DNA of 64,000 nucleotides from Suillus spraguei (GCA_016800925.1 JABCPU010000268.1:1-64000), one strand, 5' to 3'; positions 24,228 to 35,945 are shown, counted from the first letter of the stretch. A program made the numbers and translations. Notes: generated by a model not told the origin, from the sequence alone.

Positions 24228-25101
24228 GGGAAGCGATTGGCTGAGGTGTATCAATGAGACCGAGAGTTCTAGTTCTTGTTTGTAGTTGTACAAGTACCCA
24301 TGGCTGATGCTTTAATATTCATTATCTGCCACTGATTTACCCATCCCCGTTGTTATGAGTTTGCAGATAATTTGTGTAGTACGTGCCGTATGAATTCAAT
24401 GAGACGCTATTGGAACCATGCACGTGGGACAATCACTACAAGTTCTAGACTCGCATCAACCTGCAATTAGACCAGTTAGTACACTTTCTTTGTTGCTTCG
24501 CTACTTCGAAGGCCCACTATTCGTGACTCTAGTTAGCATTGTCCGCCAATGGGACATAGAAGGAATGACCGTCTTCCTCCTCCTTCGGTCTGACTAGGGG
24601 ATAGCGTGTATGTTGTATCGCATGTGTTCCCCCGAAACAAAATATGTGCTCCTGACCGCTTTGAAAGTGAATTTACGCAACTTGACCGACCATCGAATTG
24701 GAGGAGGCATCAGACAGTACTCCAAGTGGCAATATGGATTCATCGCGGCAATGCCGCAGAGCTTGAGGGCATCAACTGAATTGCCGACACCAATGACAGA
24801 CTCAAATTTGGGCCGATGCTATTATATGCACTGGCATGCGGTTCAAAGGGGCAAGGATATCAAAAATGATTGAAATATCTGGGAAACTAGCGACACATGA
24901 ATCACCAATGTACATTTCGTCGAAACAATCATTCCACCTATGGACGTGAAAAGCGAGGTGAATGAGATATCAGAGATAAGTACAAGGACAATACATTACG
25001 TAAGAGTGCGAAGATGAAAATGGCAACGATAACATAAAAACCAAGCCATTTGTTGACCAGAGTATGATCTCGCTCCAGTACAGGGAGCGGATATGGATTC
25101 T
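24228..25101. other. Intergenic, no gene recognised
   Basis: 3' flanks of the Crinkler/RHS-type gene and the MYND gene. An 87-codon ORF at 24610-24873 resembles nothing I know and has no intron or domain support. Confidence 0.5.
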
Positions 25102-26254
25102 TCATAAGGCGCTTGAACTTTTGTTTAGCTTCATCAAACTCCCTAGATACCCGAAGATGTTTCCGCGTATTGCAGCATCGTGCAGCGCCAGCGGATCTGC
25201 ATCGAGGCGCTCAAAGAACGTCCTATAGATTTTCTTCAGCGCCTGCGTCTCGGCATTTTTCCTGCAATTCATGAACCCATAATCGCACGCGACAGAGTTC
25301 GCAATTCTACCCTCCGGATTTTGTTCATCAGTCTGCATGGCAAACTGCTTGAGGTCCCAGACGGACTTGTTCATACGATGTTTTTGCAAGACATCCGAAA
25401 GGTAGCGAACATTCACATCAATTCCGTTCTTGCGGAAGAGCTTGAGAATACGTGCGGAGCGGTAGGCGTTACAGAATTCGTCGAATGTGCATTTGATGAT
25501 GAGGACCTGATAACATCCACCAAGATACATTTCCTCCTCTTCGCAGGAGCATGAGCAGAAACCGAAGGGGATCCAGAGGTCATGGAATGGTGCAGGATGT
25601 CATTTGTTCAAGATGGTCATATAGAATAAATGACATTGTTGCATGTCCTGTTCCATGCTACTTATGCGGGCTCTTATGTCGGTGGGCGAGTCTGTTTCTG
25701 AGCCTCCGGTAAAGCGCCATGCGTGCAGAACCATGGTATCGCCCTTTTCATTTGACTGGCTAACAGCAGACGGATCAAGAATGTGCTGGTTTTGCAGGAA
25801 CCAAGGGAAGTATCCGCCTCTGAATTGGGCGGGAATCTTGTAGTATGCTGCTTTGATCTCTTCCACAAGGACGCCCCTGACTCGCCAATCATTGATGGTC
25901 TCTGGGGGAATTCCTATGCGTCCTGGGTCCATCTGCCCTGAAAATGAGAACGTGCATTAGCGGTATGGTGATTGAGTCGAATATACATACCGATATACAA
26001 GCCAAGAAGTTTGGACCTATTCTCTGCCGTGAATGCACGTTCAAACCCATAATCCTTGCAAGTTTGCGTATCTTGCGGGAAAAGGTTTTTTATGACTGCA
26101 AGCGCTAGATGGTCTGCGGTAGTGATGGGGCGACGGGGTTTGCAGTCAAAGATGTGCGATACCGAATGAAACTTTTGGCAAACCAGACTTTGTGACAGCC
26201 AGAGCAGCGCTTGAGATTGGAGAACTCGCCACAGGCATTGCATTCGCGAACCAT
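25102..26254 (-). pseudogene. MYND zinc-finger protein, copy 1 (finger disrupted)
   Basis: The ATG at 26254 begins VRECNACGEFSNLKRCSGCH, the first half of a MYND finger. Compared with copy 2 (VWYCSVACQKSYW), about 14 bases are missing right after KVWF. The second cysteine pair is lost and the frame shifts. The other frame resumes with HIFDCKPRRPITTADHLALA and YGFERAFTAENRSKLLGLY. After an intron it reads RGVLVEEIKAAYYKIPAQFR, and a C-terminal ORF (25530-25102) has YLGGCYQVLIIKCTFDEFCN and CDYGFMNCRK. MYND fingers mediate protein contacts; agaricomycetes carry many such genes of unknown role. Probably non-functional, unless splicing removes the lesion. Confidence 0.7.
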
Positions 26255-26770
26255 TGATGATTGAGGTTAGATAGTGAAGATTGTTAAGGTGTATACGCTG
26301 AACCCAAAGCGCTCAGTGAGGGCCGACCCGCTTTTAGGCCACGATCCACTAGAAGCGCCCATATGTTGAATGCTTAATGTGCACAGGTGCATATTTCAGA
26401 GCTAACTCAGGCTTGCTTAGTGACAAGTTGTCACGTCACACTCTTGTTTTAAGTGCGTCTCAAGTATTCACTTCGTTCACGTCTGGATGTTTCTGACGAC
26501 ACCGAAACTAGCAGTTCTGTAACTTCTGTTGGATCTGAGTCCGCCTTAATGATACCTCACATCGAATTTCATGACCTCTCACAAGTGCCGTTTCTGAATC
26601 TTGAGCTTTCGACGATGATTTTCCATATACTTACACCGCCATCATATGGTCATGACTCATGGATCATGATAGACTCGGAGGCTCACTGTAAACCAAAATG
26701 CAATGAAGTGCTTGGATTTGTGGTCTATTTAAAATAATATTTTCTTTCAATGACAGCTCAACCAAGCACC
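25600..26770. repeat. Segmental duplication D2, copy 1 (partner about 31200-32780)
   Basis: Covers most of MYND copy 1 and about 500 bp of its 5' flank. Shared non-coding words include CCAAAATGCAATGAAGTGCT, GGCTTGCTTAG/GGCTTAGAGAAG..GACAAGTTGTCACGTCAC and CATATGTTGAA. Orientation is the same as in copy 2. Confidence 0.85.
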
Positions 26771-27873
26771 ATACGACGGGATGGGACCAAGGCTCTTTCC
26801 CACTAGTAATGGACCTGGATCATCCTATGGTATGAGAGGATAGCTGCACGAGTTGGCCAATTTTTACGAGAGTCTGTCTCGAGACTAGTCATTGTCAGCA
26901 CTTTAATTCAAGCCCAGTTACAGCATGTGTTATGCCCAACTATCCAGGAGGCCCAACAAACTGACGAGAGTTGAGGCTATTACGCGCTTCTTCTATGTTC
27001 AAGATTACAACAAGACAGTCGTAAGTACTTAGTCATACGTGCTCAACTGTTTTGACACATTCCTCTGTTTCAATGTCACCATTGAAATTTGTTCAGAAAC
27101 AAGTTTACTCACGTGTCGTGCCATAAACCATACTACACCTATCCGAAAGCAGAAACACGACTCACTGTGGTTCACTGTCGCAACATGCCACTCATTCACA
27201 ACAGTTCGTAACTGCAATACCAACTTTTACTCAGCCTGATAATTATACTCTCAAAATCGTATTCAGTGACTATGTCGCGCGACTCACGTCTTCGAAGATA
27301 TCAGGTGTGTTATGCTTCGAGAATTCCTTCATACCATATTGCTACCGCAATTTGAAAGTGATCATCCGTGCCCTGAATATACTTAGAATCTGTTACACAC
27401 ACCACCGTGAGTCCGTGACGTACGCAAAATCTGGACCAGGGAGTATGATGGGAATATCACAACCCCTGACTTCCTTACAGACATGTCAACGACGAACATT
27501 TCGTGCTTCCTTGGAAGACCCGAACTCTTGCGCTTGATCAAGTTGTGTCACCGGGAAATGGTCGCTCCTCACCAGCCTCACCCCCAAGGATTTGCTTTCC
27601 CATCATCAGTCTCTCACTTCACCTCCAATATAAACATATTTAACTAACTCAATATCGGTACCTTTCGTCGGGGTTTATCTTTTGACTACATCGTGCCTAT
27701 ATAGTTGGAGATCACTCGGCGGGCTTCTTTCCAGAAGACAGACATTCTCATTGGTCTAACCAACACATCAAACCCTTATTCGATCTATGAACCTTTTTCC
27801 CAATAGAATTGGAGGAGTCGCTGATGCTCTCTGCTTTAGTGCTGAGGGGCATGATTGCATTCCCTGGGAAATA
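26771..27873. other. Degenerate region; 27095-27180 matches the flank of the small secreted protein gene
   Basis: No intact gene. Bases 27095-27180 resemble 51810-51905 (shared GAAAGCAGAAACA, then CTCACTGTGGTTCA against TTACCGTAGTTCA), so this may be the remnant of another copy of that locus. Several plausible short introns occur, but no continuous protein could be assembled. Confidence 0.4.
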
Positions 27874-27905
27874 ACACTGTTCCCCGAGATCTGGGGGAAC
27901 AGTGT
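27874..27905. repeat. Perfect 12-bp inverted repeat, 8-nt loop
   Basis: ACACTGTTCCCC (27874-27885) and GGGGAACAGTGT (27894-27905) around GAGATCTG. It could form a stable hairpin or be a dyad protein-binding site. Confidence 0.85.
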
Positions 27906-28252
27906 ATTCTTCCGAAGGATATTCATTTGAAAGTGTCCTATTCTCCCGTATACTTCTGGCTCGAAGATTGGGAGAGGCTTTGGCGCGTGCTTATGCGAAT
28001 GACGAGGGGCGCTATCATTGTGCTCACAATCGGTTCTTTGATGGTGACTTCCCGCAGCATTTAGAACCCCAGATATCGTTTCAAATCTTATTTGTCAAAG
28101 ACTCGGCTCACAGAGTCACAGTACATCAACACCTAGAAGCATGTTCCAAGCTGCAGATCAAATGTATCCAGGTTGGAATACGTGTTCTAAACCTATACAG
28201 GGACGACGACGACGACGACACTGAACTATATCAACTAGTTCACACTGCTTGA
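27902..28252 (+). CDS. Unrecognised ORF, 116 codons
   Basis: An open frame with RILLARRLGEALARAYANDE, a run of six aspartates (GAC repeat) and a following open stretch at 28320-28508. No family is recognised. It overlaps the inverted repeat at 27874-27905. It may be part of a multi-exon gene of unknown limits, or chance. Confidence 0.25.
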   Translation: MYSSEGYSFESVLFSRILLARRLGEALARAYANDEGRYHCAHNRFFDGDFPQHLEPQISFQILFVKDSAHRVTVHQHLEACSKLQIKCIQVGIRVLNLYRDDDDDDTELYQLVHTA

Positions 28253-29993
28253 ACTGGCGGAAGATGAGATAGATGATGAAAATGAATTTCGGAGGCATCC
28301 TAGGCTTGAATAGCTGTACTTGGTGCAGGCATTATTTCAGGAGCTGAAGAATCACGACGCGAATGCCTCACACGCTGACGAGCAAGAAGACATAAGAAGT
28401 GACCTACTTCCTAATTCCTGTGCCAATCCACCCTGGCAAGTTCCGTACCTGGCTCGTAATGGTCGAGATATAGTAGTCGACACGCATTTGAAAGCAATTT
28501 GGATCTAGAAAGGGGGTCCTTCCTAGACTCGTGACGATGGCTATAGTATAAGTCAGGCTGGTCTCGAGCCTAGCCTCTATCTAGAACTGGGTCAGTCTGA
28601 CATGCGGACTTACAAAAGACTGACATTTGACAGCGGCATGAGATATAGATGTATATTTAGAACACCGTTCTAAACGTCATCCAGTGCTGTACATTAGGGC
28701 CTGGACAACTACGTGTCGAGATGACAGGCGAGCGAGCGGGGAGAGAGAGAGCTCAAAAGACAAAGGTACGATCTCAGTTTCTCTTCAAGAACTCTATTAA
28801 CATGTGCGCTACCTAGAAAGACAAAGGTACGCTACAATTTTGATCAGCTAACGCTGACATACATGAACTAGGTACTTACATATCAGTTTCTCTTCAAGAA
28901 CTGAGATGTCTGCGTCTACGGGCGCTTGACTTTATACCAGGTAAGTAGGGAATAAAAATTAAACATAACTTTATTGACATGTCTCAGAAGCTCGGCTGAC
29001 GTCAGCACGCTACACCGATGGGCTCGAAACACGTTCCTCAGCTTCTCCCCCTCGTGCCTTGCTTGTCGGATTCCAACACTACGGTTATTTCCTGGTTTAT
29101 CTCCAGTGTGTTTTTCAGTTTAATGGACATTGGTTCCAATCGTGAACGCGTCCTCGCTGTGAGTCTCGTCCCAGTAGCCTCTTCACTGATTGTTATGGTG
29201 CAGAATGTTGTCAATCGATCGTCGTGCTGCTCATGCACTGTGAGAAGCGACAGGCATCGACATCATACGTGCGGATTCTGAGCTCCAGGTACTTCGCGTG
29301 CCCATTTGCAAATTTCTGAAAGTGGTTAGTGGATACTATGGCTCTGGCACATAATTATGCCCCAATACGTCATGTTCGATCGTCCGTGCCCGGTAATGAA
29401 ATTTTTACCTAACCGGCCTGTCTCTGATACCTCCACTCTCACCCAATTCATCCTAGCGCCTAGCCAACAAGTCCTCCCCCTCTGTCAACGAGATTTTTTC
29501 TTATCATCCCTCAATTCCGAGACGGTACGCTTATAGACACTGCACTGTACCTTTGCGCGCTCGTGTTACGCCCTTACCAGCTCCAATAAGTATCGTCCAT
29601 CAAGGACTGAGTTAAATCTAATGACTGAGCGTATGGATGATCATTTCTAGATCAACATATCATCGTTATTGGTAATGTTTTGAGCCTCCGAGATATTCTA
29701 TTCTGCCAGTGGATTATTTTGCCCAAGGAAAGTCCAGTAAGTAGCTGGAAAGTAAAAGACGAATTATTTAGATTTATTAACAAACACTTTTGACAAGCGG
29801 AAATGAGAATTTATGCCTGGATAGCGGCTCCTTTTGCGACGGAAGTTCCAGGTAGTGATACGATCAGCCCGGGGCTGATCACGAGGTGGCAAGTTGCAAT
29901 TTCCAACTTCTACTTTGATTCGAATTGGGGATGATGGGGAGTCCGCTTCGTGCAAACTCCTATGATCAACCCAACCAAATAACTTGCTCTCCA
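28253..29993. other. Long region without a supported gene
   Basis: Contains a direct repeat of TCAGTTTCTCTTCAAGAACT at about 28773 and 28892, and an ORF at 29018-29281 with one hydrophobic stretch and no recognisable family. The last part is the 5' flank of F1 copy 1. Confidence 0.5.
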
Positions 29994-30000
29994 TATATAA
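29994..30000 (+). promoter_or_regulatory. TATA box of F1 copy 1
   Basis: TATATAA lies 74 bp before the ATG at 30074. The same TATATAATGTACAGTGT core, preceded by CAAATAACTTGCTCTCC, stands at 35664 before F1 copy 2. Conservation of this block beyond the coding part supports a functional core promoter. Confidence 0.7.
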
Positions 30001-30073
30001 TGTACAGTGTTCAGGCGACTCATTTAAATTCAAACACAACCCACAAATCATCTGTCCTATCGAACGTGCAATC

Positions 30074-30797
30074 ATGGTTTTCTACGCATATGTAAAACAG
30101 GTATGCCCAAAATTCTTTCCTCAATGTATGGGACGTCGTGCTAAATCGCCATTGAGATCACCGACGACTGGTCCTATCGATACGTGATTACGTTCGCTAG
30201 CCGTGAAGTTGCCGATGAGTGGTGGCGTGCCGTCTCCACTTCCACCGTCGGTAGTTTCGTGAGCAGCGTTCAGCGTGTCAACGCCCCATGTTTTTCACCC
30301 TTGATGAACGACCAAGTCGGTCGCGATTTGAGCATCATCCCGCCGTCTGATCATTTCACGGACCACATCAGTGGGAATTCGTGAGTTACTTCATTGTAGG
30401 ATGGTCCACACTTGGCTGATAGCGGTCCTACCAAAGGTTCTTCATTCGCTCCAAAGTCTCTCCTCACGAGTACTGGTACTGTGCCCAAGGGAATAACTCA
30501 GTCTATCTTTCGCTCACCGAGCGCACTCGTTTCTTTGTTGCTCGCGACAGCCAGGGCACTGCAGGGACCGTCATTATTGGCTCTGATGACATCATTATCA
30601 CGTTGACCACCAGCAATTTGTCCATTAACGTCGTCACCGCAAGCGGTCAAGTCATAGTCTCACCTGATCCTAAGTCGGGGTTGAAGTTTAGTGACCTTTT
30701 GAACAAATTCACCGCAGGACCTCTCTTGAACCAATCAGGGGACAAGACTAGGAAGCTGTTCTTCACGGACCACGGGGAAGAGTGGGAACTTGCTTGA
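30074..30797 (+). CDS. F1 family protein, copy 1 (203 aa, internally deleted)
   Basis: Three exons (30074-30100, 30157-30380, 30437-30797) join in frame to 203 residues. It starts MVFYAYVKQ, then WSYRYVITFASREVADEWWR, FIRSKVSPHEYWYC, YLSLTERTRFFVARD and GTVIIGSDDIIITLT. No family is recognised. The second half looks beta-rich, a little like repeats in beta-trefoil proteins, but this is only an impression. Against copy 3 it lacks about 30 residues after SSVQRVNA, and a one-base insertion near 30788 ends it about 60 residues early. There is no signal peptide, so it is probably intracellular. Confidence 0.6.
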
Positions 30798-31198
30798 ATT
30801 GCTATCATTTGACATTAGCAAAGGGCTTGCGTTTGACACAAAGCTGTCTTGTACTAGTACTGTTACAGTGTCCCCTGGAATAGTAGTCGTTCCTGTATTG
30901 TTTGTAACACCAAAGCAAATACATTTCTTGACGCCCACAACCACGTGTATCGCTACATGGCTTTAAGATGCACGGATCCGTTAAATATAGACCTCTCGAC
31001 CAACCTTAATAACAGTGTTTAGAGTTGCCTTTCTCACTAGCAACCGGATGATCAATGAGTGGTCACATATTGGTTAATTATTACGCACTATGAACTCTGA
31101 TCACCGTGCTCCAGCCCAGCTTGATTTAAATGTTGAGTCGATCGGGCTTCTGATTGGGATTAATATTGGTATTTAAAGTGAGCGAGTATCGTGTCATG
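30798..31198. repeat. 3' flank repeat R2 shared with F1 copy 3
   Basis: After the stop, former coding sequence continues in another frame to about 30870. Bases 30985-31270 then match 37980-38260 (TATAGACCTCTCGACCAACC, AGTGTTTAGAGTT, CTATGAACTCTGATCACCGT, AATATTGGTATTT). A weaker third copy is at 13694-13830. Confidence 0.75.
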
Positions 31199-32155
31199 TC
31201 AACGCCGGGATGGTTTCTCCTGTAGAGACACGATCTGAGCTTCGTCACACGTCACGACGCTGCGCGAATAGATTAACATAACCTTGCCTGCAACTCGAAC
31301 ACTGCGATAGTACTCCAAAAATTGAGCAGAAGAGATCGGGGAACAGTGATTACATCTAGAGATGGAAAAATCAGTATTCTCCAATAGCTTTCGCCAGGAC
31401 GCGGACATGCTTGCAGAGTGACCCCACGGAAGTAATATGGCATGCATCCTCTGCAAACCGTCGTTAGCTGATATGCACGTATGACCAAACAGATCAAACT
31501 GGATGCCCTGGTCCATGCTATTTATGTGGACCCTTATGTCGGCAGGCGAGTCTGTTTCTGAGCCTTCGGTAAAGCACCATGCTTGCATAACCATGGCAGC
31601 ATCACCTTTTTCATTCGACTGGCTATCAGCACCAGGATGAAGAATGTGCTGGTTCTGCGGGAACCAAGGGAAGTATTCGCCTCCAAATTCGGCAGGGATC
31701 TTGTGATATGCTGCTTTGATCTCTTCCACAAGGACATCCCTGACTCGCCGATCATTGATGGTCTTTGGAGAAATTTCCTGGATCCATCAGCCCTGAAATG
31801 AGATACGCATTAGGAGCATTGTGATAATGGATGGTTTCAGGGACTCGATCAACTAAGTGGACTCTACGTACCAATATACAAGTCAAGAAGTTGAGACCTC
31901 TTCTCTACTGTGAATGCACGTTCAAACCCATAATCTTCGCAATTTGTGTATCTTGCGGGCAAAGATTGTTTCTGATTGCAAGTGCTGGATGGTCTGCGGT
32001 GGTGATGGGGCGACAGGGTTTGCAGTCAAAGATGTGCGGTACCCAATAAGACTTTTGACAAGCTACAGAGCAGTACCAGACTTCGTGGCAGCCAGCACAG
32101 CGTTTGAGATTGGAGGACTCGGCACCACAAGTATTTCATTTGCGAACCACTGGTG
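31199..32155 (-). pseudogene. MYND zinc-finger protein, copy 2 (start and first cysteine lost)
   Basis: The reading gives a good second half of a MYND finger: LKRCAGCHEVWYCSVACQKS, then YWVPHIFDCKPCRPITTADH. The ATG of copy 1 is GTG here and the first finger cysteine codon is TGA. One base is missing near 31945, where copy 1 reads DTQTCKDYGFE. A 176-codon 3' ORF (31729-31199) remains open: MEEIKAAYHKIPAEFGGEYF, then PWFPQNQHIL. The far C-terminal part found at 25102-25530 is replaced by other sequence. A palindrome begins at its 5' end. Confidence 0.75.
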
Positions 32156-32780
32156 ATCGTAAAAGCGGATCGGCCCTCATCGAGCGCTTTGGGTTCAGCG
32201 TCTACACCTTGACGACCTTCTCTTGCCATCCTTCATCATTGAGGATGGCAAGAGAAGGTCGTCAAGGTGTACGCGCTGAACCCAAAGCGCTCGGCGAGGG
32301 CCGATCCGCTTTTACGATCCACTGGAAGCCCCCATATGTTGAACCAGATAGCCAGTTTAATGTACACAGGTAACCAAGATCTAATAATCCTGCCACGTAC
32401 GAATTAGGTGAATGTTTATTTCTCGCTAACTCAGGCTTAGAGAAGGCGACAAGTTGTCACGTCACGGTCAAGTGAGCAACACGTTTTTACATAAGTCTCT
32501 TCTATATCGTTCCGACACCTTCTGACAACACCGAAGTTAGCAATCCTGTTGAATCTGAATATTGAATCCTCCCCTGTGATGCCTCGCATCGAATTTCAAA
32601 GTGTCGTTTCTGAATGTCGAGCTTTCGACGACGATCTACCATATACACTGCCGATCAGATTCATGTGGTCATAAATCATGATGAGTAGACCCCAGCGGCC
32701 TACTGCAGACCAAAATGCAATGAAGTGCTTGGATTCATGCTCCACTGAAAATGTCGTTTCCTTCTGATGACAGCTCAAAC
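31200..32780. repeat. Segmental duplication D2, copy 2
   Basis: Partner of 25600-26770, same orientation. Its 5'-flank part is enlarged by the inverted repeat at 32155-32319, of which only the right-arm version exists in copy 1 (near 26283-26335). Confidence 0.85.
32155..32319. repeat. 165-bp palindrome: 78-bp arms, 9-nt loop
   Basis: Left arm 32155-32232, loop TCATCATTG, right arm 32242-32319. I count four mismatches in 78 positions. The arm is a former 5' flank of the MYND gene, repeated in inverted orientation. It could extrude as a cruciform, or give a hairpin RNA if transcribed. Confidence 0.95.
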
Positions 32781-34029
32781 TAAGCATACAGCTCTCTCAG
32801 TCAGATGTAGGCTCGTAGGGGCGGTTGAGCTTTTGTATTGCCAGCACTATACCGCTCCTGCAAGCTTTACTACTGAAAATATATGGCGCGCATGTCCAGC
32901 TACCGTGAATGGCAACGAGCAGGCTCGTCATAATATCAATCGTAACGGCATGTACTGGACACTTCCAGGTGGCATTGCGAGAGGACGAGCCTTTGAAGAC
33001 TGAGTGAGTAGCGCAGAGCATTGCCAATGTTTACATGTAACTAGGCATTGGCACTCGTGATCGCGATTCCATTTATGTTTACCGTGCATCAAGAAGTATC
33101 GCTGGTCAAGGTATGCATCTTCACTCACACCATTAATTTTTAATAGCGGTTCAGCCCTATCATAGGGCCGCCATGTCATGCAAAATCGGTGGTACAACAT
33201 GGGGCAGACAATACACTGAGATGCACCGCAGCAACCAGCGCCTCGAATAATCACGCCAGCGCCATCCTGCACACTTGCTAGTGCCCTCGTTGCTTCAACC
33301 ATCCTTGGACACTACTCGAACCTCAATCAACCTAACCTACTTACAACAAGACACTCTGGCCCATTTACAACCATGACCCGGCCTCGCAAACGGCTGTGCG
33401 TCCGATTCATACTGTGTAACTACCATGCCACCAATGAGAACGGTAATGGGAACGGTACGAAGTTAAAGGAAATACCTTAATGAGAGAAAGACAACGACAA
33501 CAGGAGTCATGGAGGAGCATACATGCAGAAAGTGAGGATATTTAGCTAAGCTATCCTTTGAAAATGTGATAAAGAGAAGATCGAACCAACGAAGGAGTGA
33601 GGGAAGGGAAGCATGCGAGGAGTGAGGATATCTTGAGCACCCTCATTGAATGCATCAACATTTCACTGAAGCGAACATGTCAATTAGAGTCTGGGGTCAT
33701 TTCGTTATGAATGCCGTGAAGGTGTTGGGACTTTGTCTCTAGAATCTCGCAAGATCCGAGTATGTGCTGACTCGGCTAGTAACAGAGCATCACCGGGATT
33801 TGAAGTTGTGTGAAAGAACCAAGTAAGGTTCGAATGGTCATGGGGAATGTACATACCATAAACCGGAACTGAACGAGAGTGTAAGCTGAAGCGAACTACT
33901 AGAATTCATATTGATAGGCATAGGTCAATCTGGCCAGAATCTAGGAAATTTGGTGATGAGGGAATGAACACGTGCCGCCCAGTCTTGATGCGCGGTTCCA
34001 CGAAAGAAATCGACGGTACGGTAATGGTA
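32781..34029. other. No supported gene
   Basis: Short ORFs only. A 78-codon ORF at 32767-33003 has no recognisable family. A 124-codon minus ORF at 32928-33302 has many cysteines (GCCGASQCIVC) without a known spacing. Nothing else stands out. Confidence 0.5.
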
Positions 34030-34530
34030 TAGCTGCCACCGTATCAGGAAGGAGCAGGAGCGAGTATGGCGGCATTCACGAGCACTATGGTTGGAAAAAT
34101 GGCTGGGGATACTGTTCGCAAAGACCATGAGCTCGACGAGTAGGATAATGAAAACATGTAAGTGACCATACTACATAGATACCATACCTTTCTCTCACAC
34201 TGGTACGTAGTTTGTAGGGTCCAACCTTTACTAAATAACGTCAGCGGAATGGTAACGTTGGTCTTAAAGAGATGGCGGCCCGGGGTGTTGCCGGTTACCA
34301 TTCCGAAATAGATCGGCTCCCAATCTTTCAGAAAGCGATCCGACTGACATTATTTAGTAAAGGTTGGACCCCGCAAGCTGTACCGGAGAAAGGTACGAAG
34401 CTGTTCTATGTATATCGTCTTCATTGTCCTACTCACATGTCTTCATTGTCCCACTCGTGGAGATCACGGTTTTTGCACACAGCGTCCTCAGCCGTTTTTC
34501 CTAATCTTTATGCCTGTGAATGTCTCTCAA
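34030..34530. repeat. Inverted duplication R3 with 28-bp core arms
   Basis: Two copies of one sequence face each other. The core arm GGGTCCAACCTTTACTAAAT... is at 34217-34244, its inverse at 34344-34371, with 27 of 28 positions matching. Outward of the core, similarity continues with more changes (GAGAAAGGTA, TCTATGTA, GACATGT, GAGTAGGA) to about 34100 and 34500. Inside is a further 12-bp perfect inverted pair, CGGAATGGTAAC at 34245-34256 and its complement at 34294-34305. No target-site duplication is obvious. Confidence 0.8.
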
Positions 34531-35009
34531 CCACTCTGCGCGTTTTCACCTCCTACAACCTACAGACATTAACGGAGTCACTGCCTCGATGCGTATGGTC
34601 GACTTGGACAGCATTTCCCATATATGTACCATTTTTTGTCTTCTTCATCCTGGTGTCCCTGTCTCCCTCATGTCTACATCTTTCATGTAGTATATAGTAT
34701 ATCCTTGATAAAGTTTTGTACTTCACCGTGACATATGATGATTTTAATCATGAACCAATTTAAATTATCATGGCTTTGATTTGCTGAGTGAGATGAGGAT
34801 GCAATATAAAATTATGACCTTTCAATGACAGGGACATGTATGCACTATGTAGCGTGTACGAGGTGGCTAGGAGAGGTAATAAGGGAGGCCTGGATGTTGA
34901 ACAGTGCGAACATGATGAGGATCTGGCGCAGTGGCGCTAGATCTTGGCGTGGACGTGCTCAGTTTTGGCTTCCACAAAAGAAATTGAATGACGGCGCGAC
35001 GACATAGCT

Positions 35010-35190
35010 AGCCTAGGCCACAGGTACCAGGAAGGAGCAGGAACGAGGATGGTGGTATTAGGGTTGGAAACAATAACCGAGGATACTGTACGCAAAGACT
35101 ATGAGTGGGACATAAAGACATGTAACTGATGTGAGTAGGACAAGAATAGAACAGCTTCGTACCTCTGCGGGGTCCAAATAACGTCAACAT
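35010..35190. repeat. R3, third copy
   Basis: Direct-orientation relative of 34030-34248: CAGGAAGGAGCAGGA, GGATACTGT.CGCAAAGAC, ACATGTAA, AGAACAGCTTCGTACCT and GGGGTCCAAATAACGTCA. Together with the two inverted copies it shows R3 is a small repeat family. Confidence 0.75.
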
Positions 35191-35663
35191 GCTTTTCTAT
35201 ACGATGCATTACGTATTTACTGCTCCTTCCAAATTAAGGAGTTGAGCAATACTTGAACAGGGTCCAATTTCCACTTCGATTCGCTTCAGCCAGGTTCATC
35301 AGTTCGCTTTGCGGCAACCCTAGCACCGGCCCCAAATACTTCCGACGACGGGGTATGCTAATTGGAGATGACGAGGACGTAAGTAATCTGACTACATAGT
35401 GCATGAATTGGATCTCGACTTGAAGTTTATGGTACTTACGACTAGTAAACTCTTAGTTTGAGCCGATGTAGACCGGGCCCGGCACATCACCAGCCTGCTA
35501 GCTAAACTGAGCATCCTGCCAATTGGGATGATCATGATGAACGTAAGTAGCCTTGCATGAATTGAATCACGAGTTTATGGTACTAGACCCAGAAGATATC
35601 ATCATGCTAGTAGCTCGCTTCGTCGATATTGTGATCAAACTCAACCAAATAACTTGCTCTCCC

Positions 35664-35670
35664 TATATAA
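35664..35670 (+). promoter_or_regulatory. TATA box of F1 copy 2
   Basis: TATATAA, 70 bp before the ATG at 35734, inside the same conserved block as at 29994. Confidence 0.65.
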
Positions 35671-35733
35671 TGTACAGTGTCCAAGTCACTCATTTCGATC
35701 CAACGAATCATCTCTACTACTGAACGTACAATG

Positions 35734-35945
35734 ATGGTTTTCTACGCATATGTAAAACAGGTACGCCCAAAATTCATTCTTCAATATCTGCGATGTCGTG
35801 TTAAATCGTCATTCAGGTCACTGACCACTGGAGCTTTCGATATGTAATTGTCTTCGCTAGTCGCGCAGTTGCCGATGAGTAGTGGCGCGCCGTGTCCACT
35901 TCCACCAGTAGTTTCGTGAACAGTGTTCAGCGTGTCAACGTAAAT
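35734..35945 (+). pseudogene. F1 family, copy 2 (truncated)
   Basis: Starts MVFYAYVKQ with the same GT..AG first intron, then WSFRYVIVFASRAVADE. The next codon, TGG in copies 1 and 3, is TAG. The reading breaks off at about SSVQRVN and runs into duplicated block D3, so exon 3 and most of exon 2 are gone. Confidence 0.85.

Noticed and set aside
28201..28217. GAC repeat as a functional acidic domain
   Set aside because: A six-unit microsatellite inside an unsupported ORF; no evidence of a gene.
29018..29281. 87-codon ORF with a hydrophobic stretch as a membrane protein
   Set aside because: Only one weak hydrophobic segment, no conserved motif, no splice context; probably chance.
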